From the NCBI GenBank assembly GCA_024401115.1, contig JAKSLP010000006.1, positions 1 to 64,000 on the forward strand: DNA of 64,000 nucleotides, given 5' to 3'. The notes under the pieces were generated by a model that saw only the letters and a list, made by a program, of their open reading frames with translations, was not told the origin of the DNA and searched no databases. The stretch is from Bacteroidaceae bacterium. Its GTDB lineage: Bacteria; Bacteroidota; Bacteroidia; Bacteroidales; Bacteroidaceae. Shown one piece after another: positions 34,065 through 42,593 of this stretch. How positions within the stretch are numbered: position 1 is the stretch's first letter; every line of letters begins with the position of its first letter. A program made the translations under genes and the position numbers.

Positions 34065-35522
34065 TTAACGACGGCCTCCACCGCCACTGCGACCACCGCC
34101 GCCAGAGAAGCCTCCGCTACGGCCACCGCCTCCTGAGAAACCACCACCAGAGAAGCCACCGCCACTACGGCTGCCACCACTGAAACCACCCGAAGAACCA
34201 CCGCTACGGCCTGTACCGAATCCTGAGCTGTTGGAACGGCTGCTTGGAGTAACAGAGCGAGTTACGCCACTGTTCTGGTTACGTGATTCCGACATACTGC
34301 GAACACCGTTTGAACGGGTTACTGAACGCTCTGGAGCTACTCCTGAGCCCGATTCAATGGATCGAGTACTGCTTGGGCGCGTATAAGTACTGCGTGTACG
34401 GCCATCAGCACTGCGGGTATAAGTCGAATTTGAACGGGTAGTGGTAGAACGGTTCATGCGAGCATCCTGATTAGAGCGTGTCTGAGGAGTCATTGAACGT
34501 GTCTCTGCACCGTTTGAATTACGCTCACGGCCCAGATTTCTTGCCGTACTGCGAACACTGCTGGATTCACTGCCTGTACTGCGCTGAACGGAATGACCGC
34601 CTGCACGGGTTGCCTGACGCTGCTGGGCACGATTATCAGTAATACGGTGAACATCACTTCTGTCACGCAAAGCAGAGCGGTTGGTAGAACCTAAGCGGAC
34701 TGCATTGTCACGGCCAAATGAATGGTAGCGTCCGTTATCACGTGAGCGCATTGGGTGACCGGAATACCATATTCCACCAGGATAGCCCCAACCCCAAGAT
34801 GAATGGTAGAAGCCACCGCCCCAGTATGGGCCAAAGAATGGATCGTAGAATCCGCTATGCCAACCGAAGCCCCAGCCGCCGAAGCCCCAGCTGTAACGGC
34901 TATAGTACCATGGATCCCATGGATCATAAATACCACCCCAATATGGGCTATACCAACTGTTGTACCAAGGTCTCCACCAGCGATCGATACCCCAACCCCA
35001 TGGCATGGTGTATTGGAAAGAGGTATACATCGGATTGCTCCAGGTTGGAGTCACATAAGCCAAACCTCCCACCTTATATATATTCCAGTCTAATGAATAA
35101 GGGCCATAGACCAGATTCCAATACAATGAAGATCCTACAGGGATGGCAGCACTCATGCTGGTCCACTGCAACTGGCGCTTGGTATTCAGATAATCATCCA
35201 CTGTTCCATGGAAACCACCTACCCATTCACCCTGACCGTCAGAGAAGGTCTCATAAGGATCAATATATAAAGTATCGTTTGGTACTGCATCATCCTCAAC
35301 ACCGTCACCGTTGTAAATCACATCGTCATCATCATAGGTGCGATACTTCACGGTATCAGCATCAAGTCCCTCTGTCTTTTCAGCCATTTTGGCAGCCTTA
35401 TAGGCAGATTCCTTCTTTGCCTTCTTAGTCTTGCTGGAAGAGGTAAAGTACATATCATCTTGCGCACTGGCTCCCACTGGAAGGAGCATCAGAGCAGCCA
35501 TTAAGTATAAAACCTTTTTCAT
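34065..35522 (-). CDS. exported low-complexity protein, Trp/Tyr/Gly-rich core and Arg/Ser/Gly-rich tail
   Basis: 485 residues. Signal peptide (LYLMAALMLLPVGASAQ, cut near residue 21), Lys-rich segment, acidic stretch (YDDDDVIYNGDGVEDD), then a Trp/Tyr/Gly/Pro region (about residues 165-255; repeats like WGWG, PYWGG). The tail from about 280 is Arg/Ser/Thr-rich with TRS repeats and ends in GFSGGG and GGRSGG repeats. No enzyme motif. Disordered basic tails of this kind can bind nucleic acid, glycans or assemble on the surface, but nothing in the sequence decides. It resembles the protein at 52091-53062 in tail composition and shares its upstream operator. Heads an operon with the FadL-like gene. 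Confidence 0.75.
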   Translation of the reverse strand: MKKVLYLMAALMLLPVGASAQDDMYFTSSSKTKKAKKESAYKAAKMAEKTEGLDADTVKYRTYDDDDVIYNGDGVEDDAVPNDTLYIDPYETFSDGQGEWVGGFHGTVDDYLNTKRQLQWTSMSAAIPVGSSLYWNLVYGPYSLDWNIYKVGGLAYVTPTWSNPMYTSFQYTMPWGWGIDRWWRPWYNSWYSPYWGGIYDPWDPWYYSRYSWGFGGWGFGWHSGFYDPFFGPYWGGGFYHSSWGWGYPGGIWYSGHPMRSRDNGRYHSFGRDNAVRLGSTNRSALRDRSDVHRITDNRAQQRQATRAGGHSVQRSTGSESSSVRSTARNLGRERNSNGAETRSMTPQTRSNQDARMNRSTTTRSNSTYTRSADGRTRSTYTRPSSTRSIESGSGVAPERSVTRSNGVRSMSESRNQNSGVTRSVTPSSRSNSSGFGTGRSGGSSGGFSGGSRSGGGFSGGGFSGGGGRSGGFSGGGGRSGGGGRR

Positions 35523-35552
35523 AACACTAAAATTTATCTATTTTTTCTGATG

Positions 35553-35621
35553 CAAAATTACAAATGAATTGGTAAAAACAATGGGGGAAATTCCTATTCT
35601 TTAGTAGGGAAATCCCTATTT
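35553..35621 (-). promoter_or_regulatory. promoter plus double operator of the Arg/Ser/Gly-rich protein operon
   Basis: On the minus strand: -7 box TAATTTTG (35560-35553), TTG as -33 (35581-35579, 18-bp spacer), then two A/T-centred GGG/CCC motifs directly upstream: GGAATTTCCCCC (proximal, centre about 35592) and ATAGGGATTTCCCTA (distal, centre about 35612). Centres lie about 32 and 52 bp from the -7 box. The same layout appears before the 52091 gene. This looks like a tandem activator site. Confidence 0.6.
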
Positions 35622-35719
35622 TTGCGCTACAGTTGTTAAAACATCTTTTTTTGGAAATGAAATATTCAAAATTGGACGAATTTTTCGTCTTTCCTATTCC
35701 ACATATACAAAATGTTGTT

Positions 35720-35727
35720 TATCTTTG
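35720..35727 (+). promoter_or_regulatory. -7 promoter box of the RecQ-like C-terminal module gene
   Basis: TATCTTTG; start of transcription near 35734, leader about 34 nt to the TTG start at 35768. Shows that this gene has its own promoter and is not the tail of a longer gene. Confidence 0.6.
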
Positions 35728-35767
35728 TCGCCGATAAAATAAACTATACAAACTAAATTTAATCGCA

Positions 35768-36517
35768 TTGGAAGCAAAAGAATCTTTATGCAAAGTTATT
35801 GAAGCTATCCTGGAAATTGGTAACAACTTCAAAACTGATATTATTATAGATTTCCTCAGTGGAAAACAGAATTCTACCATCGAATCAAACGGATTGGACG
35901 AGATGGAGACCTTCGGAATTGGTGAGAACGAGGACGAATCCATTTGGGAGCAGGTCATCTCACAAGCTATCTCTGACGGTTATCTCTCTTCAGACAAGAA
36001 GGAGTCGAATGGCGGAATATCGGTTACATCAGCCGGTAAGAAGTTCTTGAAAAATCCAGTTTCTTTCAAGATTGAGGGAGAAAATGAGGATGACGAGGAT
36101 GGAAATGTGGGTTCCAACATTGATTCAAACATCCAGCAGCTGATGCAGGAAATTGAGAATGATCATGATGTCAAACCGACAAAAACTGCAGCAAAGAAGA
36201 AGTCATCCATCAAGATTGAACTGATTCATGCCATTGACCGCCAAAAGGACTTGGACGATTTTGCGAACTCTCAGGGTAAGGATTTCCTGGAGGTCCTGGA
36301 TGAGTTGGAAAGCATCATCAAGTCAGGCATGAAACTGAACATTGATTACTTTATCAATGAAGTGCTGGATGAGGATCAGGTTGACGAAATCATAGAGGTA
36401 TTGAGCAAACACAACGGCTTACTTGATAAAGCGTTAATGGAATTGGAAGACACCTATAGTGAAGATGAAGTAAGACTGGTTAACATCAAGTATTTGACAC
36501 TAAACGCCAAAAAATAA
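35768..36517 (+). CDS. free-standing RecQ C-terminal module (RQC plus terminal domain, no helicase core)
   Basis: 249 residues. Residues 1-100 read as an RQC winged helix: IIDFLSGKQNSTI, METFGIGENEDESIWEQVI, DGYLSSDK, VTSAGKKFLKNPVSFKI. Residues about 145-249 match the extreme C-terminal domain of Bacteroidota RecQ helicases: KIELIHAIDRQKDLDDFA, ELESIIKSGMKLNIDYF, LMELEDTYSEDEVRLVNIKY. The DEAH helicase core and the HRDC domain are absent; an upstream in-frame stop (35735-35737) and an own promoter show that this is a complete gene. The start is TTG 35768; the next Met is at residue 46. It may bind forked or G-rich DNA without unwinding it, or regulate RecQ. Followed 31 bp later by an HU gene. 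Confidence 0.75.
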   Translation: MEAKESLCKVIEAILEIGNNFKTDIIIDFLSGKQNSTIESNGLDEMETFGIGENEDESIWEQVISQAISDGYLSSDKKESNGGISVTSAGKKFLKNPVSFKIEGENEDDEDGNVGSNIDSNIQQLMQEIENDHDVKPTKTAAKKKSSIKIELIHAIDRQKDLDDFANSQGKDFLEVLDELESIIKSGMKLNIDYFINEVLDEDQVDEIIEVLSKHNGLLDKALMELEDTYSEDEVRLVNIKYLTLNAKK

Positions 36518-36548
36518 ACCTATAACCTTATCAACTAAAAGAGAGAAT

Positions 36549-36839
36549 ATGACAAAGAGTGAACTAGTTAAGCAGATTTCCAAACAGACTGGAATAGAGA
36601 ATGCTGTCGTGCTGACCATTGTTGAAGCTTTTATGGAAGACATCAAGTCAAACATGGCTTCTGGTAATGAAATTTTCTTGCGTGGATTCGGAAGTTTCAT
36701 CTTGAAGACCCGTGCCGAGAATACTGCCCGTAACATATCCAAGAATACGAGCGTGGTTATTCCTCCTCACAACATCCCATTCTTCAAGCCATGCCCAGAA
36801 TTTAAGGAAGCAGTAGTAGATACTCCAATGGAAGACTAA
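36549..36839 (+). CDS. HU/IHF-family DNA-binding protein
   Basis: 96 residues. Standard HU layout: MTKSELVKQISKQTG helix, EIFLRGFGSFILKTRAENTARN (the GFGSF turn near residue 47 and RxARN near 58), DNA-bending arm ISKNTSVVIPPHNIPFFKP and C-terminal helix. Binds and bends DNA in the nucleoid. It lies 31 bp after the RecQ-module gene and shares its transcript, then a strong terminator. Confidence 0.92.
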   Translation: MTKSELVKQISKQTGIENAVVLTIVEAFMEDIKSNMASGNEIFLRGFGSFILKTRAENTARNISKNTSVVIPPHNIPFFKPCPEFKEAVVDTPMED

Positions 36840-36844
36840 AAAAT

Positions 36845-36877
36845 AAAAGAGCACTGATTATCAGTGCTCTTTTATTT
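36845..36877. terminator. bidirectional terminator after the HU gene
   Basis: Perfect 13-bp stem (36845-36857 with 36861-36873), TTA loop, A-run and T-run on both sides. The stop of the convergent patB gene lies in its right arm. Confidence 0.92.
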
Positions 36878-38018
36878 TTAGTAATCTGTTTAATCCATCC
36901 GTCAGAACGCTGCGCGGACAGGCCAGGTTAATTCGAATAAACTTATCACCGGGTTGTCCGTAATGAATACCGGCATTCAGCCATAAGCCTTTTTCCATCA
37001 GCTTATCCTCAATCTCCTGAGAAGGTATACCCTGTGCAGAACAGTCCACCCAGGCCAGATAGGTTCCTTCAAGTTTGATAACAGGAAACTCCGGCATGTT
37101 TTGAGCCATGAAATCACACAGGCACTGATAATTCTGATGCAGATAGACCAGAAGTTGCTCCAACCAGTCCTCAGACTCATTGTATGCCGCCTGTAATGCC
37201 ACAACGCCCAATGGGTTCACGTCACACACCTCATTTATATTAATAGCCTTATCTATCTTTTTACGAATCAGTTCATCTGCAGCTGTGATATTACTGATTT
37301 GCAGTCCGGCAATGTTGAAGTTCTTGGTTGGTGAAGTGCAGACAGCACAATTCATCAGGAACTCCTCCCCCAACGAGGCATAAGGGGTGTATCGGTATCC
37401 CGGCATCACCAGTTCGCAATGAATCTCATCAGCTATCACAAACACATGATGCTTCAGGCATATCTCCCCCATCCGGCGCAGTTCCTCTGCTGTCCACACC
37501 CTTCCAGCCGGATTATGTGGGTTGCACAACAGGAACACTTTACAGAGCGGATCAGATGCTTTGCGCTCAAAATCTTCAAAGTCGATAGTATAAGTCTGAT
37601 TGGCATACACCAGGTCATTGCTGATCATCTGGCAACCGTTGTTCCGTATGCTGCTGAAGAAGCAGTTGTATACCGGACACTGAACCAGCACCTTGTCACC
37701 TGGGACAGTCATCGCCTTAATGATGGCACTGATGGCAGGAACCACGCCCGAGGTGTAAATCATCCACTCGCGCTTCATGGTCCATCCGTGACGACGGCTA
37801 AACCAATTGATTACGGCTTCATAATAGGAATCCGGCACGGCCGTATATCCGAATATGCCGTGCTGAACCCGTCTGATGAGTGCTTGCTGGATGGGCTCTG
37901 CCACCTTGAAATCCATGTCAGCCACCCACATAGGAATAACGCCTTCAGGGGCCAAATCCCATTTATAGCTGCATGTCCCTCTACGGTCTACTATCTCGTC
38001 AAAATTATAGGTGTTCAT
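36861..38018 (-). CDS. patB: PatB/MalY-type cystathionine beta-lyase-like aminotransferase
   Basis: 385 residues, PLP fold type I. MWVADMDFKVAEPI near residue 30 is a PatB/MalY hallmark; CNPHNPAGRVW near 164, ADEIHCELVM near 194, PLP lysine in SPTKNFNIAGL (near 231), FIRINLACPRS near the end. Known relatives cleave cystathionine or cysteine conjugates; some also regulate. Overlaps the upstream DUF3737 gene by 4 bp. Confidence 0.88.
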   Translation of the reverse strand: MNTYNFDEIVDRRGTCSYKWDLAPEGVIPMWVADMDFKVAEPIQQALIRRVQHGIFGYTAVPDSYYEAVINWFSRRHGWTMKREWMIYTSGVVPAISAIIKAMTVPGDKVLVQCPVYNCFFSSIRNNGCQMISNDLVYANQTYTIDFEDFERKASDPLCKVFLLCNPHNPAGRVWTAEELRRMGEICLKHHVFVIADEIHCELVMPGYRYTPYASLGEEFLMNCAVCTSPTKNFNIAGLQISNITAADELIRKKIDKAININEVCDVNPLGVVALQAAYNESEDWLEQLLVYLHQNYQCLCDFMAQNMPEFPVIKLEGTYLAWVDCSAQGIPSQEIEDKLMEKGLWLNAGIHYGQPGDKFIRINLACPRSVLTDGLNRLLKIKEH

Positions 38019-38857
38019 CGGGTCAAAATCTCGCAGTCGGCTGGTGATTTTACATTCTCATCCAGGATAATCTCTCCATAGGAATCAGCAACAATCTGTC
38101 CGGAAGTTGGATTCTTAACACTAACCACATGTCCGTTGATGGTTGCCTGTACAGTAGAATACTCAAACAGCAGGTTTGCATCCTCACCAAAGGTGCAGTC
38201 TTCCAGAATCAGTCCATCCACATAGCAAAGCAACTGTTCACCGGTCAGATGGCAGCGAACCAGTTTCATGTTCTTGGCATACCAGCCTAAATACTCACCG
38301 TTAATCTCCGAGTCATAGACGGTAATGTTCTCAGCCTCCCAAAAAGCATCTTTGGAATTAATCACAGCATTATGAATCTCCACGTTCTTGGCATACTGGA
38401 AACCGTAGTTGCCGTCTTGACGGTAATCGGTCAACTTGATATTCTCAGAGTGCATGAACACATAATCGCAATTGCCAATATAGACATTCTTCATTTCGAT
38501 ATTGGAACAATCCCAAAGGAACTGCTCGCCATTAGGAAAATCCGTATTCTCCACATAGATGCCATCCATTCGACGGAACATTTTTGGAGCATCCACCTTA
38601 CAGTTGCGCATATCGCAGTTGCGTGAATACCACAGGCTGGAACGGGCACTCTCAGTAAACACACAGTTGTTCACCTTAAATCCGTTGGTTTCCCAGAATA
38701 CATATTTACCTTCAAAGGTACAGTTTTCCGCCTCTATGTTCGAGGTCTCTTTGATACTGGACTCACCTACATGAATAGTCACATTCTCCAAACGAAGGTT
38801 GTGCATAGCGTACAACGGGCGCTCGCCACCAAACTCTTTATCTTTAATAATCTCCAT
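38015..38857 (-). CDS. DUF3737 family protein, right-handed beta-helix
   Basis: 280 residues. Opening IIKDKEFGGERPLYA and the repeating short strands (CTFEGKYVFWET, CVFTESARSSLWYS, CKVDAPKMFRRMDG) are typical of DUF3737, a cytosolic beta-helix family of unknown role. No signal peptide. Its last codons overlap the patB start (ATGA), so the two are coupled and may act on the same pathway. Confidence 0.85.
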   Translation of the reverse strand: MEIIKDKEFGGERPLYAMHNLRLENVTIHVGESSIKETSNIEAENCTFEGKYVFWETNGFKVNNCVFTESARSSLWYSRNCDMRNCKVDAPKMFRRMDGIYVENTDFPNGEQFLWDCSNIEMKNVYIGNCDYVFMHSENIKLTDYRQDGNYGFQYAKNVEIHNAVINSKDAFWEAENITVYDSEINGEYLGWYAKNMKLVRCHLTGEQLLCYVDGLILEDCTFGEDANLLFEYSTVQATINGHVVSVKNPTSGQIVADSYGEIILDENVKSPADCEILTR

Positions 38858-39075
38858 AATCGTACTTTATCAGATGCAAATTTAGAAAAAATTACACGAA
38901 TCAAAGTCCCTTTTTCCTCGTATTTTTTTAAAACGAAAATTGATTGCTTGATAACGAATTGCACCTGTCAGGAGCATTCAGATTCGCATGGAGCCTGTCG
39001 GGCACACCGAAAAAAGCCGGAAAAATGCTTGTGATTTCAAAAAATTATTGTACCTTTGCATTCGCAATTCAGCAA
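38858..39075. other. intergenic stretch before the tRNA cluster
   Basis: 218 bp, AT-rich at first. A TACCTTTG at 39050-39057, just before the tRNA-Cys gene, is a good -7 box for the cluster. Nothing else is evident. Confidence 0.5.
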
Positions 39076-39147
39076 GGTGCCTTGGATGAGTGGCTTAGTC
39101 TACGGTCTGCAAAACCGTCCACGGCGGTTCGAATCCGCCAGGCACCT
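39076..39147 (+). tRNA. tRNA-Cys(GCA)
   Basis: 72 nt. Acceptor GGTGCCT with AGGCACC, discriminator T; anticodon loop CTGCAAA gives GCA; T-arm GCGGTTCGAATCCGC. First of three tRNA genes in a row. Confidence 0.93.
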
Positions 39148-39164
39148 CTGAATGATGAGGGGAA

Positions 39165-39251
39165 GGAAGTTTGGGTGAGTGGCTGAAACCACCAGTTTGC
39201 TAAACTGACGTACGGGTTACCGTACCGGGGGTTCGAATCCCCCAGCTTCCG
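39165..39251 (+). tRNA. tRNA-Ser(GCT)
   Basis: 87 nt with the long variable arm of class II tRNAs (GTACGG-gtta-CCGTAC). Acceptor GGAAGTT with AGCTTCC, discriminator G; anticodon loop TTGCTAA gives GCT. Confidence 0.93.
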
Positions 39252-39259
39252 CTCTGAAT

Positions 39260-39331
39260 GGCGCTTTCATCTAGCGGTTAGGATACCGGCCTCTCACGCC
39301 GGGTACACGGGTTCGAGTCCCGTAGGCGCTA
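39260..39331 (+). tRNA. tRNA-Glu(CTC)
   Basis: 72 nt. Acceptor GGCGCTT with AGGCGCT (two G-U pairs), discriminator A; anticodon stem CCGGC/GCCGG with loop CTCTCAC gives CTC, reading GAG. Confidence 0.88.
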
Positions 39332-39370
39332 CAAAAAAAGAGCATACATTTCTGTATGCTCTTTTTTTGT
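39331..39370 (+). terminator. terminator of the tRNA cluster
   Basis: Perfect 18-bp stem (39331-39348 with 39353-39370), TTTC loop, including A- and T-runs, directly after tRNA-Glu. Confidence 0.92.
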
Positions 39371-39381
39371 ATATATGACAT

Positions 39382-39420
39382 AAATAAAGAAGCACGTCCG
39401 TTTGACGTGCTTCTTTATTT
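39382..39420 (-). terminator. terminator of aspS
   Basis: Perfect 17-bp stem (39382-39398 with 39404-39420), 5-nt loop, directly past the aspS stop codon. Confidence 0.88.
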
Positions 39421-39422
39421 TA

Positions 39423-41213
39423 TTATTCCTTGATGTCGATAGCCAGACTCAGCTCATCCAGCTGCTTCTGATCCAGATAACCTGGAGCATCCAGCATAAC
39501 GTCACGGCCGCTGTTATTCTTAGGGAATGCGATACAGTCACGGATACTGTCCAGACCGGCAAACAGACTGACGAAACGGTCCAAGCCGTATGCCAGACCA
39601 CCGTGAGGAGGTGCACCGAACTTGAATGCATTCATCAGGAAGCCGAACTTCAACTGTGCCTGCTCTGGGGTGAAGCCCAAGATCTCGAAGATCTTCTGCT
39701 GCAACTTGGCATCGTGGATACGGATAGAACCACCACCTACTTCAACACCATTGATAACCATATCGTATGCATTAGCACGTACGCTGGCTGGATCGGTATC
39801 CAACAAGGGAATATCCTCAGGCTTTGGTGAGGTAAATGGGTGATGCATAGCCATCAGGCGCTGCTCCTCATCACTCCACTCGTACATTGGGAAGTCGATA
39901 ACCCACAGGCAAGAGAACTTGTTCTTGTCACGCAGACCCATACGGGCACCCATCTCCAGACGCAACTCGCACAACTGCTTACGTACCTTCATGGCATCTT
40001 CACCGCTCAGAATCAAAATCAGGTCGCCCGGCTTAGCACCGAACTTCTCCTTAACCTGCTGCAGTACCTCCTGAGAATAGAACTTATCTACCGAGCTCTT
40101 TACCGAGCCGTCTTCTGCTACACGGGCGTAAACCAAACCCTTGGCACCAATCTTAGGACGCTTCATAAACTCAGACAACTGCTCAATCTGCTTGCGGGTA
40201 TAGTCGGCCTGGCCCTCGCAACAGATACCACCGATATATGCGGCACCGTCAAATACGGCGAAACCCTCTGGGAATATGCTCTCAACAATCTCACGAGAGG
40301 CATTGTCTGGCTGATTGTTCTTCAGCTCTACGAATGCCATACCGAAACGGGTATCAGGCTTATCGCTACCATAGTTCTTCATGGCATCTGCCCATGTCAT
40401 GCGAGGCAGAGTTGGAATATCAATGTTCAGGATGGTCTTGAACAAATGACGGCTCATGCCCTCGAACATCTGCAGAATATCCTCCTGCTCAACGAAACTC
40501 ATCTCGCAGTCAATCTGTGTAAACTCTGGCTGACGGTCAGCACGCAGGTCCTCATCGCGGAAACACTTGCAAATCTGGAAGTAACGGTCGATACCAGCAA
40601 CCATACACAACTGCTTCAGGGTCTGTGGGCTCTGTGGCAGAGCATAGAACTGACCTGGATTCATACGGGAAGGAACCACGAAATCGCGTGCTCCCTCTGG
40701 AGTAGAGTTAACCAGGACTGGAGTCTCGATTTCCAGGAAGCCCTTGCTATCCAAATAGCGGCGAACCTCAAAAGCGAACTTATGACGCAACTCCAGGTTC
40801 TTGCGGACTGGATTACGGCGCAAATCCAGATAACGGTATTTCATACGGATATCATCACCGCCATCACTCTCATCCTCGATAGTGAAAGGAGGAACATCCG
40901 ATGTGTTCAAGATATTCAAACTGCTAACCAGAATCTCAATCTCACCGGTAGGGATCTTGTTATTCTTAGCAGAACGCTCATTTACGGTACCAGTAACCTG
41001 AATCACATACTCGCGACCCAGATGATTGCTCTGCTCACACAACTCTGCATTGGTCTCAGCATTAAAGACCAACTGAGTGATACCATAGCGGTCACGCAGG
41101 TCTACGAAGGTCATACCACCCATCTTACGGGCACGCTGTACCCAACCTGCCAAGGTAACCTGTTCGCCGGCATTTGCCAGACGCAACTCACCACAAGTTT
41201 TTGTTCTAAACAT
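39423..41213 (-). CDS. aspS: aspartyl-tRNA synthetase
   Basis: 596 residues, the normal bacterial length. N-terminal OB-fold ([24 protein letters not shown]), class II motif 2 region ([25 protein letters not shown] as parts [11 protein letters not shown] and PEFTQID), bacterial GAD insertion, and motif 3 GLAYGLDRF near the end. Charges tRNA-Asp. Single-gene unit with a -7 box at 41252-41245 and its own terminator. Confidence 0.96.
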   Translation of the reverse strand: MFRTKTCGELRLANAGEQVTLAGWVQRARKMGGMTFVDLRDRYGITQLVFNAETNAELCEQSNHLGREYVIQVTGTVNERSAKNNKIPTGEIEILVSSLNILNTSDVPPFTIEDESDGGDDIRMKYRYLDLRRNPVRKNLELRHKFAFEVRRYLDSKGFLEIETPVLVNSTPEGARDFVVPSRMNPGQFYALPQSPQTLKQLCMVAGIDRYFQICKCFRDEDLRADRQPEFTQIDCEMSFVEQEDILQMFEGMSRHLFKTILNIDIPTLPRMTWADAMKNYGSDKPDTRFGMAFVELKNNQPDNASREIVESIFPEGFAVFDGAAYIGGICCEGQADYTRKQIEQLSEFMKRPKIGAKGLVYARVAEDGSVKSSVDKFYSQEVLQQVKEKFGAKPGDLILILSGEDAMKVRKQLCELRLEMGARMGLRDKNKFSCLWVIDFPMYEWSDEEQRLMAMHHPFTSPKPEDIPLLDTDPASVRANAYDMVINGVEVGGGSIRIHDAKLQQKIFEILGFTPEQAQLKFGFLMNAFKFGAPPHGGLAYGLDRFVSLFAGLDSIRDCIAFPKNNSGRDVMLDAPGYLDQKQLDELSLAIDIKE

Positions 41214-41244
41214 TCTATTTTTATTCTAAATTATTTTCGGAGTG

Positions 41245-41252
41245 CAAAGTTA
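41245..41252 (-). promoter_or_regulatory. -7 promoter box of aspS
   Basis: Minus-strand TAACTTTG, leader about 25 nt to ATG 41213. A second identical box on the same strand lies at 41327-41320. Confidence 0.55.
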
Positions 41253-41339
41253 GTGCAAACCGAGTGGAGTACAAAATAAATTTATTTATTTTTAATCCCG
41301 AGGTGCAGCCTAACTTATCCAAAGTTAGTGTTAACCGCC

Positions 41340-42476
41340 TCACACTTCCGCATCCTTCATCTGCTGACGGAAATAACCAATCTCATTCACCACATCCTCT
41401 GCCGAATCCGTAATGGACAGAATCAGGTTCTTATAGGTCCCAGCCTCCAGCATCTGTTGCATAAGCGGATAAACCGGAACTTCCTCTTCCCAGAAATGCT
41501 TGCCGAGGAAAATCATCGGGCTGGAATAACCATAGGTCAGATAATGATTCTGCACGGCCTCCTGGAATATCTCCTGTAAAGTTCCGGCACTTCCAGGAGA
41601 ATAGATTATGCCACCCATGGCAATGCTCAGAATGCCATCCTCACGAATACTGTTGTCAAAATATTTAGCTATGTGCGTAGCAAAGGGAGTGGAAGGTTCA
41701 TGCCCATAGAGCCAGGTAGGAATACCTAAACTCTCATACTGATGCTGTGGGTATTTCTCCATCACTTCAAAAGCCTTTTGCAACCATTTCTCGTCGCTAA
41801 TGCAGGGTGCTTGAGCTACAATCGACAGAGCATCTTCCACCTCTTCCAGCGTTCTACCAGCCATCCATGATCCCAGATGAGTGGCCTCCATAGCACCGGG
41901 TCCACCACCTGAAACCATAAGTGAACCAAGTTCGGTTAATTTCTTACTTAGCAACACTATTTGACGAAACATATTACCTGTTCGTTTAAGTCCGTGTCCG
42001 CCCATTACACCTACCACTTGCCAAGGCGAATATTTTGCCAGCAGCGTATGCAATGCTCCACTGATGGAATTATCATGTACTGACCGTGCCAAAGACTCTT
42101 TTATATCGGTGGTAGACTTACCATACTCCAGATAACGCTGATAAACGACACTGTCGAAGCAGGTCTTAGACGGGTCAGGAGTATTCATATCAAAACCATC
42201 ATAAAGACTGACGGCATTATAGAGTTGGGAGCGGAACGCATTATAGGGCACATCCATCGATTCAAAAATCAGGCAACCCTCTGTGGTGCGCAGATAAAAA
42301 TCTTTCGGAAAGGTGCACCCCAGGAACAGGCAATCCTGGAAATGACAATGTTCAATATCACAACAGCACTCATTAAAATCGATGTCCTGAAAGGCACAGT
42401 GAGTGATTATTCTGCGAGTGGCAATCAAATGATTGACATCTTTTACGGTCTCAATTTCTCGGTAATTGGCAAGCAT
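41340..42476 (-). CDS. LOG-family nucleotide-binding protein with pentapeptide-like N-terminus
   Basis: 378 residues. C-terminal Rossmann domain of the LOG/TIGR00730 type: GVMGGHGLKRTG near residue 156, SGGGPGAMEATHLG near 188 and PGSAGTLQEIFQEA near 296. The last is the PGGxGTxxE site with Ser for the second Gly; Glu is kept. LOG enzymes hydrolyse nucleoside monophosphates to base and ribose 5-phosphate. The first 75 residues hold Cys/Phe-rich short repeats (CAFQDIDFNECCCDIEHC, then HFQDCLFLGCTF) like pentapeptide repeats, an unusual addition. Substrate unknown. Confidence 0.78.
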   Translation of the reverse strand: MLANYREIETVKDVNHLIATRRIITHCAFQDIDFNECCCDIEHCHFQDCLFLGCTFPKDFYLRTTEGCLIFESMDVPYNAFRSQLYNAVSLYDGFDMNTPDPSKTCFDSVVYQRYLEYGKSTTDIKESLARSVHDNSISGALHTLLAKYSPWQVVGVMGGHGLKRTGNMFRQIVLLSKKLTELGSLMVSGGGPGAMEATHLGSWMAGRTLEEVEDALSIVAQAPCISDEKWLQKAFEVMEKYPQHQYESLGIPTWLYGHEPSTPFATHIAKYFDNSIREDGILSIAMGGIIYSPGSAGTLQEIFQEAVQNHYLTYGYSSPMIFLGKHFWEEEVPVYPLMQQMLEAGTYKNLILSITDSAEDVVNEIGYFRQQMKDAEV

Positions 42477-42593
42477 AGCATATTATTTATGCTACAAATA
42501 TGGCCATAACAATGATTTTTTCCAAACTGCACCTCATTTATTTATATCTTTTTTTGAATCTTTGCGACCCGAAAATTAATAAAGTTATTCAAA

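Noticed and set aside
32523..35522. Polysaccharide-utilization (SusC/SusD) locus
   Set aside because: The outer membrane protein is of the OmpP1/FadL type, not a TonB-dependent SusC; no SusD-like gene is present.
39840..41279. Plus-strand frame of 479 codons opposite aspS
   Set aside because: Leu/Thr/Gln-rich shadow of aspS without family features.
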